DNA of 64,000 bases from Helianthus annuus (GCF_002127325.2 NC_035440.2:76485523-76549522), one strand, 5' to 3'; positions 1-12,500 are shown, counted from the first letter of the stretch. Numbers and translations: made by a program. The notes: generated by a model from the sequence alone, not told the origin.

Positions 1-538
1 AAGGTGGTATGAACCCAGATTTGCAAATTTGCCTTGACACATTGCTTGAATTGTAGCCCATTTCAGTCAAGGTCCTTTGCACTTCTGCCTTTTCCAATAT
101 ACTGATCCTTCGATAGTCACCCAATTTGAGGACATCTCTGAGTGTTTCCTCTTTTAGGGTGATCTCTACCCCCATAACCTCACTTCTTATCCACATAGAA
201 GTGCCACTCATAACAACTTGAGCATTCCACTAGAACTCCCGAAGAAGTTCTGGATATATGGTGACATGTGTAGACATGGCAAAGCCCAAAGGACTTCTCA
301 TGATCATATTGTATACAAACCTGCATTCCTCCCATGCAGGTCCTTCTAAGTTGGATCTTAATCTGAGATTATGATGTTCGTAAAGTTTGATAGGGAATTG
401 GTTGGATTCCATTGATTTTGGGTGGTTCATTTTGAAATAAGAAGTTTTTCTGATGGTAGGCTTTTGAAGAGAAGATTTTGTTGTGAAGAATGTCTTTTTC
501 AGATTGTTAATATTTATAGGTGAAAGTGATAGTTTCAT
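1..538 (-). pseudogene. extra ORF downstream of Copia pol (element A), broken, partial
   Basis: A 102-codon frame starts at 538 and ends in TAG at 230-232. The same frame then stays open to position 1, so a single nonsense codon splits a longer protein whose remainder lies off the window. The product is basic at its start and then has an aromatic, charged globular-looking stretch (NHPKSMESNQFPIKLYEHHN) and no transmembrane segment in the visible part. It lies on the same strand as and ~480 bp after pol, the position where Sirevirus-type Copia elements often carry an env-like or unknown ORF. I do not recognise a catalytic domain, and an envelope role cannot be claimed. Confidence 0.55.
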
Positions 539-1016
539 ATTAACAAAAAAAATTTCTTCTCTTCATTTAAGACGATATCTATTGCAGTGAATATGACAGT
601 CTACTGAGCATTTTATGTGAGTAAGCATTCAATAGGTGGGCGGCTACTTTCATAGCTCCTAATGATATTGGTGCTTACGTGTTTCTGTTAAACTCCTTAT
701 AACCGAATGACGTTGCATGTTCAAAAAAATCCTTTTTTTTAAAAAAAAAATATTTGTGACGATTGAATTCTTTGGATTTAATTTTATCTTCATGCATGTC
801 ATGTTCCCCCCCCCCCTCTTTTTTAAACAACAAAAAAAATTTATACAAATGGAATATGTATGAAGATATGGACTTTTGATGATTACTGATTATTATGCAC
901 AATTAAACAAAAGTTCCTGATGTAAATCAGAATTTCTGGTAAATCATCACATTTTATTGATGATTTATTAAATCTTCTGATTTTTCATCAGATAGATGAA
1001 TTTCTGCATCAGAATT
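539..1016 (-). other. non-coding spacer between pol and 3' ORF of element A
   Basis: No credible gene. It is AT-rich with a C13 run (806-818, a G tract on the sense strand), poly-A/T runs, and a cluster of TCAGAA/CTGATG repeats at about 917-1016. The same CATCAGA/TCTGATG word recurs as palindromes in the A LTR at 33575-33725. Confidence 0.5.
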
Positions 1017-2690
1017 TTATTTAATTGTCCTTTCATTCGCAGTAACTTGATGATTATCAACTTGGTTTTCATTTTGTTTTGTTTTTATTTCTGAAACATT
1101 TTCATCTCTTATGTTGACCATGCCAAGTTTGCTGATCAAAAAATTATGTCTCTTTTCATCAAGAGGTTTTGTAAATATATCAGCAATTTGGTTTTCAGTT
1201 GGAACAAAATACATTTCAATGTTACCTTTCTCCACATGATCTTTTATGAAGTGATATCTGACATCTATGTGTTTGGTTCTTGAGTGATGAACTGGATTTT
1301 CTGTTATTGCAATTGCACTCTTTGAATCACACAAAATTGGTATTTTTGTCAGATTTACTCCATAGTCCTTCAGTTGAGTTTGCATCCACAGCACTTGTGA
1401 ACAACAGCTTACTGCTGCAACATATTCTGACTCTGCTGTTGATGTGGCAACATAGTTTTGCTTCTTGCTTGCCCAACATACCAATTTTTCCCCCAAGATT
1501 TGACAAGCACCAGATGTGCTTTTTCTGTCAATCTTACACCCTGCATAATCTGCATCTGTGTATGCAATTAATTCAAGGTTTGTATCCTTTGGATACAAGA
1601 GACCAAGTTCTGAAGTGCCTTTTAGATATTTGAAAACCCTTTTTACAGCTTTTAAATGAGATTCCTTAGGGTCACATTGATATCTGGCCAGAAAACATGT
1701 AGCAAACATGATGTCTGGTCTACTTGCAGTTAAGTATAACAGCGACCCTATCATCCCCCTATAGGTTTTAATATCTACACTTATTCCATCTTTATCAGAA
1801 TCCAATTTGTTCCCTGTTGCCATGGGAGTTTTTGAAACTGAGCAGTTTTCAAGTGAATATTTTTGTAGAATTGTTTTGACATATTTTGATTGACTCAAAA
1901 ATATTCCATCAATTCTTTGTTTGACTTGTAACCCTAAGAAAAAGGTTAATTCACCCATCATGCTCATTTCAAAATGGCTGGTCATTAATTTTTGAAACTT
2001 TTTGCAAAATTTTTCATTTGTTGATCCAAATATAATGTCATCAACATATATCTGAACCAACAAGGTATAGTTTTTGTGTGTTTTGAGAAACAGTGTGGTG
2101 TCAATAGTACCTTTGGTAAATCCAGAATTGAGTAAGAAGTTTGATAATGTTTCATACCAGGCTCTTGGAGCTTGCTTCAATCCATACAAGGCTTTGGTTA
2201 ATCTATAAACATGATTTTGAAATTTTGGATCAACAAAGCCTTCAGGTTGTTGCACATAAACTTCTTCTTCAATTTTACCATTTAGGAAAGCTGATTTTAC
2301 ATCCATTTGATAAACTTTGAAATCCTTGGATGCAGCATAAGCAAGAAAATTTCTTACAGCTTCTAATCTAGCCACTGGTGCAAAGGTTTCATCATAATCA
2401 ATACCTTCTTGTTGACAGTAACCTTTGACTACTAACCTTGCTTTGTTCCTTGTGATTATGCCATTTTCATCAGATTTATTCATGTATACCCATTTTGAGC
2501 TTATGACAGATTTGTCTTTGGGCTTGGGTACCAGATCCCATACCTTGCTCTTTTCGAATTGATCCAGCTCTTCTTGCATAGCTTGTATCCAATCTGGATC
2601 ATTCAGAGCTTCTTTGGCAGATTTGGGTTCTATTGTACTTAAGAACCCAGCATATGCACATTCATGTGAAGTTGCAGATCTTTTCTCACA
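1017..2690 (-). pseudogene. pol: Copia pol, reverse transcriptase and RNase H part (element A)
   Basis: The 520-aa frame from 2579 to 1017 holds the RT core: [10 protein letters not shown], the catalytic YVDDIIFGS near 2040, then SRPDIMFA and [12 protein letters not shown] blocks. RNase H follows ([21 protein letters not shown] near 1425) and the tail IADIFTKPL typical of Copia. The same frame is open upstream of 2579 to about 2690, where it is out of phase with the integrase frame, so a small indel near 2685 breaks the polyprotein. RT copies element RNA to cDNA and RNase H removes the template, inside virus-like particles. Confidence 0.9.
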
Positions 2691-3447
2691 CCATCAGCTA
2701 GATTGCCAATGATATCAGAATGAACATGCCCTTTGATCCATCTTAACCTGTTTTGAATAATTGTTGGTTCTGAGGGATTTGAAGTTTCCCCCTGTTCAGT
2801 TATCTCTGTTTCATGTAAAGCACCAGAATTTTGATTTTCTGTTGTGCTATTTACTTGTTCTTCAGGGTTAGTACATGATATTTCTGATGATTTAAATGTA
2901 CTAGCTTTATCATGTTCTAAAAGATCTTCTGATATCATTTCAAAGAGATGCTCATAATTTTCTTGTTTGTCAGAAAAGTTTATTTCTTTCATGTATTCAT
3001 CAGAAACTTCAGTCTCTGATGAGTCATCAAATGAGACATATAAACTTTCTCTGATTGTCCTTGTATTAAGAATAAAAATTCTATAAGCTTTTGAGGACCA
3101 TGAATATCCAAGAAAAATACCTTTCTCTGCTTTTCTGTCAAATTTTTCAAAGCTTTCAAAATCATTGAAAACAAAACATCCACAACCAAATGTGTGTAAA
3201 AATTTTACACTTGGAATTCTATTATTTATAATGTTGTAGGGTGTTTTGTTTAGCCTTTTGTTGATGAGAGTTCTGTTTTGAGTAAAACATGCATTTGCAA
3301 TTGCTTCTGCCCAAAAGTGAGAGGGCATTTTGGCATATGCAAGCATTGTTCTGGCAGCTTCTACTAAGGTTCTATTTTTTCTTTCAACAACCCCATTTTG
3401 TTGAGGGGTTCTGGGAGCAGAAAAGTCATGAGAGATTCCTTTATTTA
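2685..3447 (-). pseudogene. pol: Copia pol, integrase C-terminal part (element A)
   Basis: The reading frame contains the integrase catalytic end (PRTPQQNGVVERKNRT, with the DDE glutamate in VERKNR, then TMLAYAKMPSHFWAEA) and the post-core block TFGCGCFVFN with GIFLGYSWSSKAYRI. A low-complexity S/E/T-rich linker follows. The frame continues across element B: the codons at 24911-24920 join those at 3440-3447 in phase, and the 5-bp duplication falls on a synonymous Asn codon. The true coding part begins at 3447; residues read upstream of it come from B's LTR. It ends out of frame near 2685. Confidence 0.88.
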
Positions 3448-3572
3448 TGTAGGATCGTATTCTAACCCGAACGAGTCTATCAGGGGAGTTTCGATCAGTT
3501 ACAGGTGTGGAAAACAAGTAACCAACGTAGAAACTGCTAGATCTTCACTTAAATCACACTCTTTATTTATAT
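3448..3572 (-). repeat. Element B 3' LTR, distal part (before Gypsy D insertion)
   Basis: This matches the first 125 bp of the 24484-24910 LTR with about four substitutions. Its last five bases (TATAT, 3568-3572) are the target duplicated by D. The remainder of this LTR resumes at 17650. Confidence 0.92.
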
Positions 3573-6500
3573 TGTGACAACCCTCACTAAACCAGGTATC
3601 CGTACGATTTAATTAACTATTAATTGTTGCTTAATTACTGTGCTTAACTGAGATTGCTGATAAACTGCTACTTAACTGTTGATACTTGTACATATCTGCA
3701 TCATACTTTGATTTCCGTCACTACATTATTTATTTACTGAACTCTAGTGACAAACATGATGCACAAAAGCACAGTAGCATTTGAACGGATAACCTATTGA
3801 ACATGCTGATATAGCCAGCATCAGGCAGACACTGCCTCTAAAGGCCTTTATGAGCCAGAAATATTTTACTACACCCATAGTGTGTGTAGGGATACAAGGG
3901 TTGTATAACTGCGTCTCTAGGAATAAGATGTAATGATAGGATGTGCCTAAAACGTACTCTAAGCACGAAACACATCACTTTTATCAACACACTAGCTTCT
4001 AGCTAACTAATAAAGTGCCAAAACATGAGGAAATATTCCTGACACTTTGCAGAATAAATTGTGTCGCTAAAAATATTACTTACGACGCTTAAAAGATTAC
4101 TTAAGCACTTTAACGGATTACTATCCAACCGAACAACCGGACTATACCCGGAACATGAAAATATTGCCAGAAGTATTATTGGCCTTTTTCTGAGCCAGTT
4201 AGGGTCCCTGATTACCCTAACACCCGTTTTATAACGTATCATACAACTAACGGAGTTAACCCCTAAAGTTAACTTATTAGATGTAACTGAACTCTAACTA
4301 CACCATTGAAATCGAACCATAGGACCCCCCCCCTTGGGCCGGTTCCATCTCCTTGTCACTAGGAGAGTACAAAGTTGAATATTAAATTGGTTTATGTTGG
4401 ATATCAAGGTGACATAGGAACCATTGGACCAAGAACATGAATTTTCCGATAAATACCATCACTTCACATTAGAGTTTCTCACACTTCACAACCCAACACA
4501 CTCTCCTCTCTCTTGTCTCCCAACTCTCGGCCGAGAATCCCCACCCCCACACATCCATTGTCGGCTCTTGGTCTCTCCATTCCAAGTATCTACAAGCCTT
4601 ACGGGTCACATATTAGGAGCTTTGAAGCAAGCGGAAGTGGAAGGACCTCGTTACTTAGCTTTTATCCACCACCTTTTCGCCTAGATTCTTCCCTAGCCCC
4701 GAGCTAGAGGTATAATGTTTAAAACTCACTCTCGAACGTATCTAAAGTGGTTAATATGATTTACAACGGTTAAAATGCGGAAACCCATCTTTTGAATCTA
4801 TAAAGTTTACTAAAACTTGATTTTTGTTGGATAAAAGTTCATAACTTGTGTAAAAGTTGTAGTGTTTGAATATGTTGATTATTGAGGCCCGATCTACGTT
4901 GTGGTGGCTCTGATCATCGTTTAACCCGACTTTGTTAAGATCATAGATCTTGACATAAGCTTGTTTCTATCGGTACAAGGGTTAAAAGGTGAAACTCTAC
5001 CACACGAAAGACATGAACTTGTGTAAAAGTATTTTGACTTGTAAAATAGTATTTAAAACTAGCGGATCTACGCATGTACAAGTGGTATATTCGTAGAACC
5101 AAGTGTCGAGAAAATCATGTTTTATAAAAGTCGGATGACACACTAACAAATATGATTTTTACAAACTACAAGTGTGTAAACACTTGTGAAACAAAAGATC
5201 CGACAAGGTAACAATTTTTATAAAAGTTGTCGGGAAGTTGTAAAGAATGATTTATTCTAAAAACGGGGTTTTTACAAGATTAAACTATTTCACACATAGA
5301 TCCACCAAATATAAGGAGATCTACACTTTAGTTTTCGGAAAAACTACAAGTTCATGTAATAATGCGGTTTACATACCAATCAACTAGTTTGATGTGTTGA
5401 AACTAGTTTAATGTGTCGGAAATTGTTTGATTGAATCAAGAAATTGTTGAAGTGATTTTGTAAAAGAAAATGATACACTTGAAAGCGTGGCCACTTCCAG
5501 TTACAGGGGAAACTCTGGCGAAATTTTTCTAAAACCTAACACTTAGAATTATTTACAAGTGTTAGAACTATTTTTGATAAGATTTCAAAATATATTTCGC
5601 CATGACTTTATTGATTAAATAATCGGAGGTGGGATTTTCACAAAAGCTAAACATGATAAATACTTATTCGATAAATATATTTTTCACCACACTGTTTATG
5701 ATTATTTTGTGAAAATATATAAATATTATTTTTAGAGTAAAAATAATATTTACAAACGTTGACGAACCCAAAATAATACAAACGCTTACACGACAAACGT
5801 ATAAGTTACAACGGTAATTACTATTACCACTTAATCGTTAAAACGTAACTTACGCTTTATACGGAAATATTCATAAACACGTATTTTGTCAACGTATTAT
5901 TTCGGAAAGTATTAAGTGAAGAGAAAATATAATATTTTTGAGAAAAATATTTATATTTTGGAATGAGAAGTAAAAATATATTAAGTGGGACTTAATGAGA
6001 TGATACAAATACACATGTATTAAATCCCCCATCCTTGGGAAGGAAATTAATTACCAAGTATATAAAAGGAACGGTTGTCTAACTGTTTCCCAAAACTTAA
6101 ACTATAAAGCTAAGGCACGGCCATCCGTCTAATAGTATTAGCACATGTAGGTCGTTGCACAGCTGCCTGATATTTGGAGTACTTGGTATAGCGACCCACT
6201 GACTGTGAGTTCATGTCCCCCTTTTCTCTTAACTATTTTCAGTTTTCTAAACTGCGGGGGAGAAATACATGTTACTTTGATTATGATTACTTTATACATG
6301 GTATGGTTAGCGTAAGGAGGGTTACTTTTAGATCATGTGAATGGGTAGGCGGAAACTTGAGGTCATTAATCCTCAGGGTAGGACCGAGGGGCAGGAGCGG
6401 TAGATCTATTTGGGTGTAGCGAGCCCAGTCCCAGGTCCAGCATAACGGACCTTGGGATGACTTTGTTCCCGACGCATAAATTTGCTAGGTTTGAGCCTTC

Positions 6501-6987
6501 CTACTTGCATTTCACACATATCAATGGCCTTGCAAACCATTGGTGATCTCTTTTTCCTTATTTGCTACATACCAGGGTTTTTGATAAATACAAAGGTTTA
6601 TTTACTCACTTTCACATGAACTCGCTCAACATTATTGTTGATTTTTCAACTTACATGTATTTCAGGGAATTAAAGATCTGGCACGGTATGGCATGTTTTC
6701 CGCTGCATTAGTCACCGAGGTCATCCAGGGTTTGGGGAATGTGACTCTTTCCTGGACAAGTCACAGTCCTCAAATCATGTTATGTTATGTTATGTTTAGA
6801 GTTGTAATATTTGTGGGACAAGTTTGTGGTGGATAGGGTGTTAACCCGTTAAGACAATGTTTTGATATTTTTATTTTAAATGGATGATCTTGCATATTTT
6901 TAATTCATATAGCTTTGTTATGATTAAGCTATGGTATTAAGAAGTCACACCAAATTAACCACGCTTCCGCAAAGCCAGGGTGTGACA
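3573..6987 (+). repeat. Element D 5' LTR
   Basis: The LTR begins TGTGACAACCC and ends GGGTGTGACA; it is 3415 bp and almost identical to 14229-17644. It holds a promoter-like TATA at 4448 (altered here), a second TATATAAAAGG box near 6060 and many short direct repeats such as ACAAGTGT. Small ORFs in it (4424-4684, 6213-6419) recur in the other LTR by duplication and are not considered genes. Confidence 0.95.
4448..4455 (+). promoter_or_regulatory. altered TATA box in D 5' LTR
   Basis: The 3' LTR has TATAAATA at 15106-15113, followed by a CT-rich leader typical of a transcription start. The equivalent site here reads GATAAATA. Element E has TATAAATAG at the corresponding place (~0.95 kb into its LTR), supporting this as the core promoter. 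Confidence 0.6.
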
Positions 6988-6990
6988 GCT

Positions 6991-7004
6991 TGGTATCAGA
7001 GCTC
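6991..7004 (+). promoter_or_regulatory. primer binding site of D (tRNA-iMet)
   Basis: TGGTATCAGAGCTC lies three bases after the LTR end. It is complementary to the 3' end of plant initiator methionine tRNA, which primes minus-strand DNA synthesis. Confidence 0.93.
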
Positions 7005-7149
7005 TGATCATAGCGAACTAGGATCCCTTCTTGAGTCTAGACTATGATCACTAGGGCTCTCACGAAAACATTTTTACTGCATACCACTTAAGTCCAGATC
7101 CAAAACCTTTTTATAAACAAATGTTGAGCGCATTTTATTTATTATTTTT

Positions 7150-7455
7150 AGGCTCAGTCTGGGAGGCTGAGGCTCGGTCTGGGAGGCCGAGGCTCGATCT
7201 AATGGATTGAGGTAGTTGTCTAGTGGGACTAGGGAGTCAGTCTGGGAGGCTGGGAGAATTAACTAGTGGGACTAGGGAGTCAGTCTGGGAGGCTGGGAGA
7301 ATTGACTAGTGGGACTAGGGAGTCAGTCTGGGAGGCTGGGAGAATTTGCTAGTGGGACTAGGGAGTCAGTCTGGGAGGCTGGGAAAAATTGGGTAGTGGG
7401 ACTAGGAAAGACAGTCTGGGAGGCTGGGAGGCTAGTGGGACTAGGAGGATTATGT
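7150..7455 (+). repeat. tandem repeats (20 bp, then 43 bp) in D leader
   Basis: First come about three 20-bp units built on GGCTCRGTCTGGGAGGCYGA. Then about six units begin GTGGGACTAGG at 7223, 7266, 7309, 7352, 7396 and 7435: four consecutive intervals are 43, 43, 43 and 44 bp, and the last is 39 bp. The array sits between primer site and extra ORF. Confidence 0.9.
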
Positions 7456-7502
7456 GATTATTATTTGGTAGCTTATGTGATTACCTGATTTACTGATTAT
7501 TT

Positions 7503-9128
7503 GTGCATATTTGTGTTTGTTACAGACACATGGATTCACCAGGCACGGGTGATTCGGATACCACCGGACCTTTACCCATAGTATCTGATGACATTATATC
7601 CTCAGAGCACGAGGTGCATACCTCCGATTACACGAGCACTGATGACGATGACTTCCAGCCCTTCGCTCTGCCCGACGGCGCTGATGAGCCTATTGATGAC
7701 CCTCCTGCTGAGTACTTACCCTTAGTTGTGATACCAGCTCCTATTCCTTTAGCTGTCTATCCCGCATATGACTTGCTACTCGACGCCGAGGCTGACGGCG
7801 ATATCGATTTGTTTGAGGACGAGCCTTTTGAGGATGAGATTCCGGATGCAGCCCTTCTTCCCGCTGGCGATCTTCTGATGATCGCTGACGCCCCTGCTGA
7901 GGACTCACCCGCACATTCACCGATCCCAGACTCCTTTGAGTCTGTGGCATCCGCACCTTCTCACGAGGTGAGCGCACAGCACTTTGCACACGACTCGGAT
8001 CCTGACCAGGCTTCCTCAGCAGCACCTATCCCGAGCTTTGCATTTGAGCATGACGACATAGAGGATTCTGATCCCATTTTTCCTCCGGGATTCGACCCGA
8101 ATCACGACATTGAGTTTATCCCGATGGACCAGCTCGTGGAGGACCCCGCTGATCCAGTTGACCCTATTGATCCTGAGTTCGACTTTGATATGGCTTTTGA
8201 TGACCATGAGCCTGCCTTGGCTCCTGAGCAGGCAGCTGCTCTAGATCCTATGCATGAGCATGACCTGGTACATGCTGGTGTTCCTGTTGAGCCCATTATA
8301 GCTGACCCACCTGTTGGCGATCTTCCTGTTGATGGTGTTCCTTTGTTAGTTGGTGATCATGTTGTTGCTATCGATCCTGTTGTTGATCCACCTTTAGTTG
8401 CTGATATACCGGTCGACCATCCTATTGCACCAGTTGACCCTGTCGTTGCTCCTCCATTTGATCCCATTCCACTCGAGCCAGAGCACGCACTGTTTGCAGA
8501 GCACATGGATCCACCCGATGAGGATGCTCAGCACGGTTGGATACCTGCTGACGAGGACGTCCCACCTTTGCCCCCTCAGATCCCTGTTACACGATCTGTT
8601 GATTTCACTCTTCAGGTTCCTCAGTTTGTACCTCCAGCGAGGCCTGGAGAGGGTTCCTCAGCCCATCCTTTTGGGCACGTACCGATGTCTATTCCCTTCG
8701 TGCCCCAGATGTCATCTGTTCCACCCTCTACTTCACCATTTCATGTGGCACCATTTGACCCCACCAGTGAGCCCTTGCCTTGGCCGACGCCATCAGCCAT
8801 GCCACCTACTGATCCATATCATTCGTTTCATGTTGGACCCACTATAGAGGACGTTTTGATGTCCTTCGTTCATCAGCATGAGTCGCACACGCAGCGTCTC
8901 CAGGAGCTCGAGAGAGCTCAGCTGCCACCATGTTCATGCCATGGTCAGATACACTCCCCTCTTCAGCCAGGTCGATCTTTACCCCCAGATTTTGCTACTC
9001 GTCTCTTTACCCTAGAGCAGCAGGTTGCTTCTGTTATTCGCACTCAGCAGGCTATGGAGGAGGATTGGCTTCTGTTACGCCGCTTGCTTTACCCTCACTT
9101 TCCCCCTCCTCCCCCGCCATCCGCTTAG
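7503..9128 (+). CDS. extra ORF upstream of gag in D: acidic, proline-rich protein of unknown function
   Basis: This intact 541-codon frame starts at 7503; the second Met (7530, MDSPGTGDSD) is the more plausible start. It is very acidic and proline-rich, with irregular DP/DPP/VD repeats over residues ~40-340, then a PPTS-rich part. A C-terminal heptad-like helix follows (RLFTLEQQVASVIRTQQAME, ~500-520), ending in a PPPPPP tail. No signal peptide, membrane segment or known enzyme motif is seen. It stands between the primer site and gag, an unusual place for a chromovirus gene. Since LTRs are only ~0.4% diverged, lack of stops alone does not prove selection. Element E has an unrelated-looking ORF at the same place. 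Confidence 0.7.
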   Translation: MHICVCYRHMDSPGTGDSDTTGPLPIVSDDIISSEHEVHTSDYTSTDDDDFQPFALPDGADEPIDDPPAEYLPLVVIPAPIPLAVYPAYDLLLDAEADGDIDLFEDEPFEDEIPDAALLPAGDLLMIADAPAEDSPAHSPIPDSFESVASAPSHEVSAQHFAHDSDPDQASSAAPIPSFAFEHDDIEDSDPIFPPGFDPNHDIEFIPMDQLVEDPADPVDPIDPEFDFDMAFDDHEPALAPEQAAALDPMHEHDLVHAGVPVEPIIADPPVGDLPVDGVPLLVGDHVVAIDPVVDPPLVADIPVDHPIAPVDPVVAPPFDPIPLEPEHALFAEHMDPPDEDAQHGWIPADEDVPPLPPQIPVTRSVDFTLQVPQFVPPARPGEGSSAHPFGHVPMSIPFVPQMSSVPPSTSPFHVAPFDPTSEPLPWPTPSAMPPTDPYHSFHVGPTIEDVLMSFVHQHESHTQRLQELERAQLPPCSCHGQIHSPLQPGRSLPPDFATRLFTLEQQVASVIRTQQAMEEDWLLLRRLLYPHFPPPPPPSA

Positions 9129-9579
9129 AGCTCATCAGTGCTATATAGGTAGACGTTGGTGAGACGACAGCGATTGTGACTGCACAGCATTTTGGAGACC
9201 AGCTGATGATACTGACTTTTGTTGATACTTGTTTGATGTATTTGATGTATTTGACACTGACATGATATAGTTTTTGGATAGGGGTGATGTAGCCCCTAAT
9301 TGATTGATGATTGTATGACACAGTGATGTACTGATACACTTACTACATTGTGGTCTCGATATATATGGCAATCGCAGTATTCTCACCATATCTGATTCAC
9401 TTGATTGCTTATTTATATTTTTGTGACATGGGATGTTGGGACATGGGATGTTGTGTGTATAATGATCGAAACATGGGATGTTGTGTGTGATATATTGATA
9501 ACATGAGATGTTATGTGCTATTACTATTACTATATACGTATGCTTATTATGGCCTGACCGACGTATACATCTTTAGAAG
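9129..9579 (+). other. non-coding spacer between extra ORF and gag in D
   Basis: No gene is seen. It has TTTGATGTATTTGA-type short repeats near 9230 and four degenerate copies of ACATGGGATGTTGTGTGT between about 9425 and 9520. The gag ATG follows directly. Confidence 0.6.
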
Positions 9580-12500
9580 ATGCCGCCAAGACGTCAACCT
9601 CAGCCAATGCCTACGACTCAGGACGAACTACAGCAAGTCATTGCTGCCGCTATTGCTCAATATGCTGCCTCGCAAGGAGGAATGAGTGGAAGCAACTCCG
9701 GCAACACGGGCAACAACAACAATCCACCGCATGGGTGCACTTACAAACAATTCTTGGACTGCAAGCCCGTAAACTTCGATGGCACAGGTGGTGATGTTGC
9801 TTTCGTCCGCTGGGCTGAGAAAATCGAGTCCGTACTTCGCATGAGCAAATGCGCGCTGGATCAACAAGTCACTTACATCTTAGGGCTATTTTTAGATGGA
9901 GCCCTATCATGGTGGAATCTACAAGTCCAAACACTTGGCGAAGCTGCTGCTTACGCACTGGCTTGGACCGAGTTGAAAGAACTCATGCGCAAGAAGTACT
10001 GTTCTCGCGCTGAAATTCAGAGATTGGAGACCGAGTTCTGGCATCTAAAAATGGAAGGTCCTAAGATAGCTGAGTATGTTCAGAGGTTCCACGACTTGTC
10101 GCATGTGGTACCCTACATGGTTACACCTGATTTCAAGAGAATTGAACGCTTCATTTGGGGATTGGCTCCTCAAATAATCAGCATGGTGACCTCCTCCAAA
10201 CCTGCAACTATCACAGAAGCCATTGATTTGAGTGTGGCTCTCACCGAAGAGGCAATTCGGTTGAACAAGTTTGATGAAACTGAGCCCAAGAAAAAGGAGA
10301 CTCATGTGGAGTCGTCAGGTGGGAATAAACGAATGTTTTCAAATTTCAAGCAGGGCACCGGGATGGTGGTTAAGAAAGGGGAATCGAATGCGCCAGCTCA
10401 AGATACAGCTGGTGGGAGAAAGAAAAGTAAGGGATATATGGGTGCACAAACCAAGTGCAACTCATGCCAATGACATCACTCTGGTCGTTGTGGGATAAAG
10501 GTTTGTGAAGCATGTGGGAAGGCTAGCCACCTAAAGGAGACTTGTTGGGCCACTGCTAGCCGGGGAGGCCAAGGAGGATATGGGAATAGGAACAACCGTG
10601 GTGGTGCTGGGAACCGCCCACAAGGAAACCAGGGAGGTGATGGAAACCGTACCAATCATGCTAACCAAGCGGGCGCCATGAATCGAAATCAGGGAAACAA
10701 CCAAGCGGGAAACAATGGTGGGAACGGGCAGAGGCCCGGATGTTTTAACTGCGGTGATGTTGGGCATTACAAAAGGAATTGCCCAGAATTAAACCAAGCA
10801 CGCGGAAGAGTTTTCAACATAGAAGCAAGGGAAGCGCGCCAGGATCCCAATGTTGTCACTGGTACGTTCCCTGTAAACCAACGCTATGCATCCGTTTTGT
10901 TTGATACTGGTGCCGATTACAGCTTCGTATCGTTAGAATTTAAGAATATGCTTGGTGTAGCCGCTAGTAAATTAGATATTCCATACTCGATCGAATTAGC
11001 AAATGGGAAGTTAGTAGAGGCTAACGAGGTGATTCGAGGTTGCGCAATTGAATTGGGAGAGCGTGAGTTCGCTCTGGATCTACTACCAGTCCAGTTGGGA
11101 AGCTTCGACGTGGTAGTAGGGATGGATTGGTTATCGAGTAACAAGGCCGAGATAGTTTGTCATGAGAAGATTATTCGTATCCCGACCAATGATGGTGAGA
11201 CCATTGTTGTTCATGGGGAGAAGCGTGAGACGCCGTTAAGGATGATTAGCTGCCTGAAAGCGAGAAAGTGTTTGCAGAAAGGATGTGTTGCTTTTCTGGC
11301 ACACATTGTAGATAAAAAGGCTGCTGAGCCGAGGATTGAAGACATCCCTGTCGTGAGGGAATACCCAGAAGTCTTTCCTGAAGACTTGCCTGGATTGCCA
11401 CCTCAGAGGCAAGTGGAGTTTCGCATAGACTTAGTTCCAGGCGCCGCGCCTGTGGCTAAGGCACCTTATAGACTTGCTCCGTCTGAGATGCAGGAACTGT
11501 CGACACAACTTCAAGAGTTGTTAGATAAGGGATTTATCCGACCAAGCTTCTCGCCTTGGGGAGCTCCAGTTTTGTTTGTGAAGAAGAAGGACGGTAGTTT
11601 CCGTATGTGTATTGACTACAGGGAGTTGAACAAGCTGACGATCAAGAATAGGTATCCCCTGCCAAGAATCGATGATCTGTTTGACCAACTTCAAGGTTCA
11701 AGCTTCTATTCAAAGATCGATCTTCGATCTGGATACCATCAGCTACGGATACAGGAGGAAAGTATCCCGAAGACAGCCTTCAGAACTCGATATGGACACT
11801 ACGAGTTTCTCGTTATGCCGTTTGGTTTGACAAACGCACCTGCAGTGTTCATGGATTTGATGAATCGGGTTTGCAAGCCGTACTTGGATAAGTTCGTGAT
11901 TGTATTCATCGATGATATTTTGATTTATTCAAAGACGAAGGCTGAGCACGAACATCATCTTAGAGCCATTCTGGACTTGCTGAAGAAGGAACAGCTATAC
12001 GCCAAATTCTCTAAGTGCGAGTTTTGGCTAAGGGAAGTGCAATTCCTTGGGCACGTGGTGAACGGAGATGGAATCCACATGGACCCAACCAAGATCGAGG
12101 CGATCAAAGATTGGGAAACGCCAAAGACGCCAACCGAGATTCGGCAATTCTTGGGTTTGGCTAGCTATTATCGAAGGTTCATCGAGAACTTTTCAAAGAT
12201 CGCTCAACCATTGACACTCCTCACGCAGAAGGATAAGAAGTTTGATTGGGGAATCAAACAGGATGAAGCATTCCAAATATTGAAGGATAAGCTTTGTAAC
12301 GCGCCAATCTTAGCTCTGCCAGAAGGTACAGATGATTTCGTGGTATACTGCGACGCTTCACGTCAAGGATTGGGTTGCGTGTTGATGCAACGCCAGAAGG
12401 TTATTGCTTACGCGTCATGCCAACTGAAAGTGCATGAAAAGAACTATACCACGCACGATTTGGAGCTTGGCGCAGTGGTTTTCGCTTTGAAGATCTGGAG

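Noticed and set aside
4424..4707. 86- and 64-codon ORFs in the D LTR
   Set aside because: They recur at 15082-15365 only because the LTR is duplicated; they lie in the CT-rich leader after the TATA box and lack protein features.
7142..7460. Gene in the D leader
   Set aside because: Pure tandem repeat; no frame of note.
7741..8296. Minus-strand ORFs (94, 63, 64 codons) under the D extra ORF
   Set aside because: Shadows of a GC-biased, repetitive plus-strand ORF.
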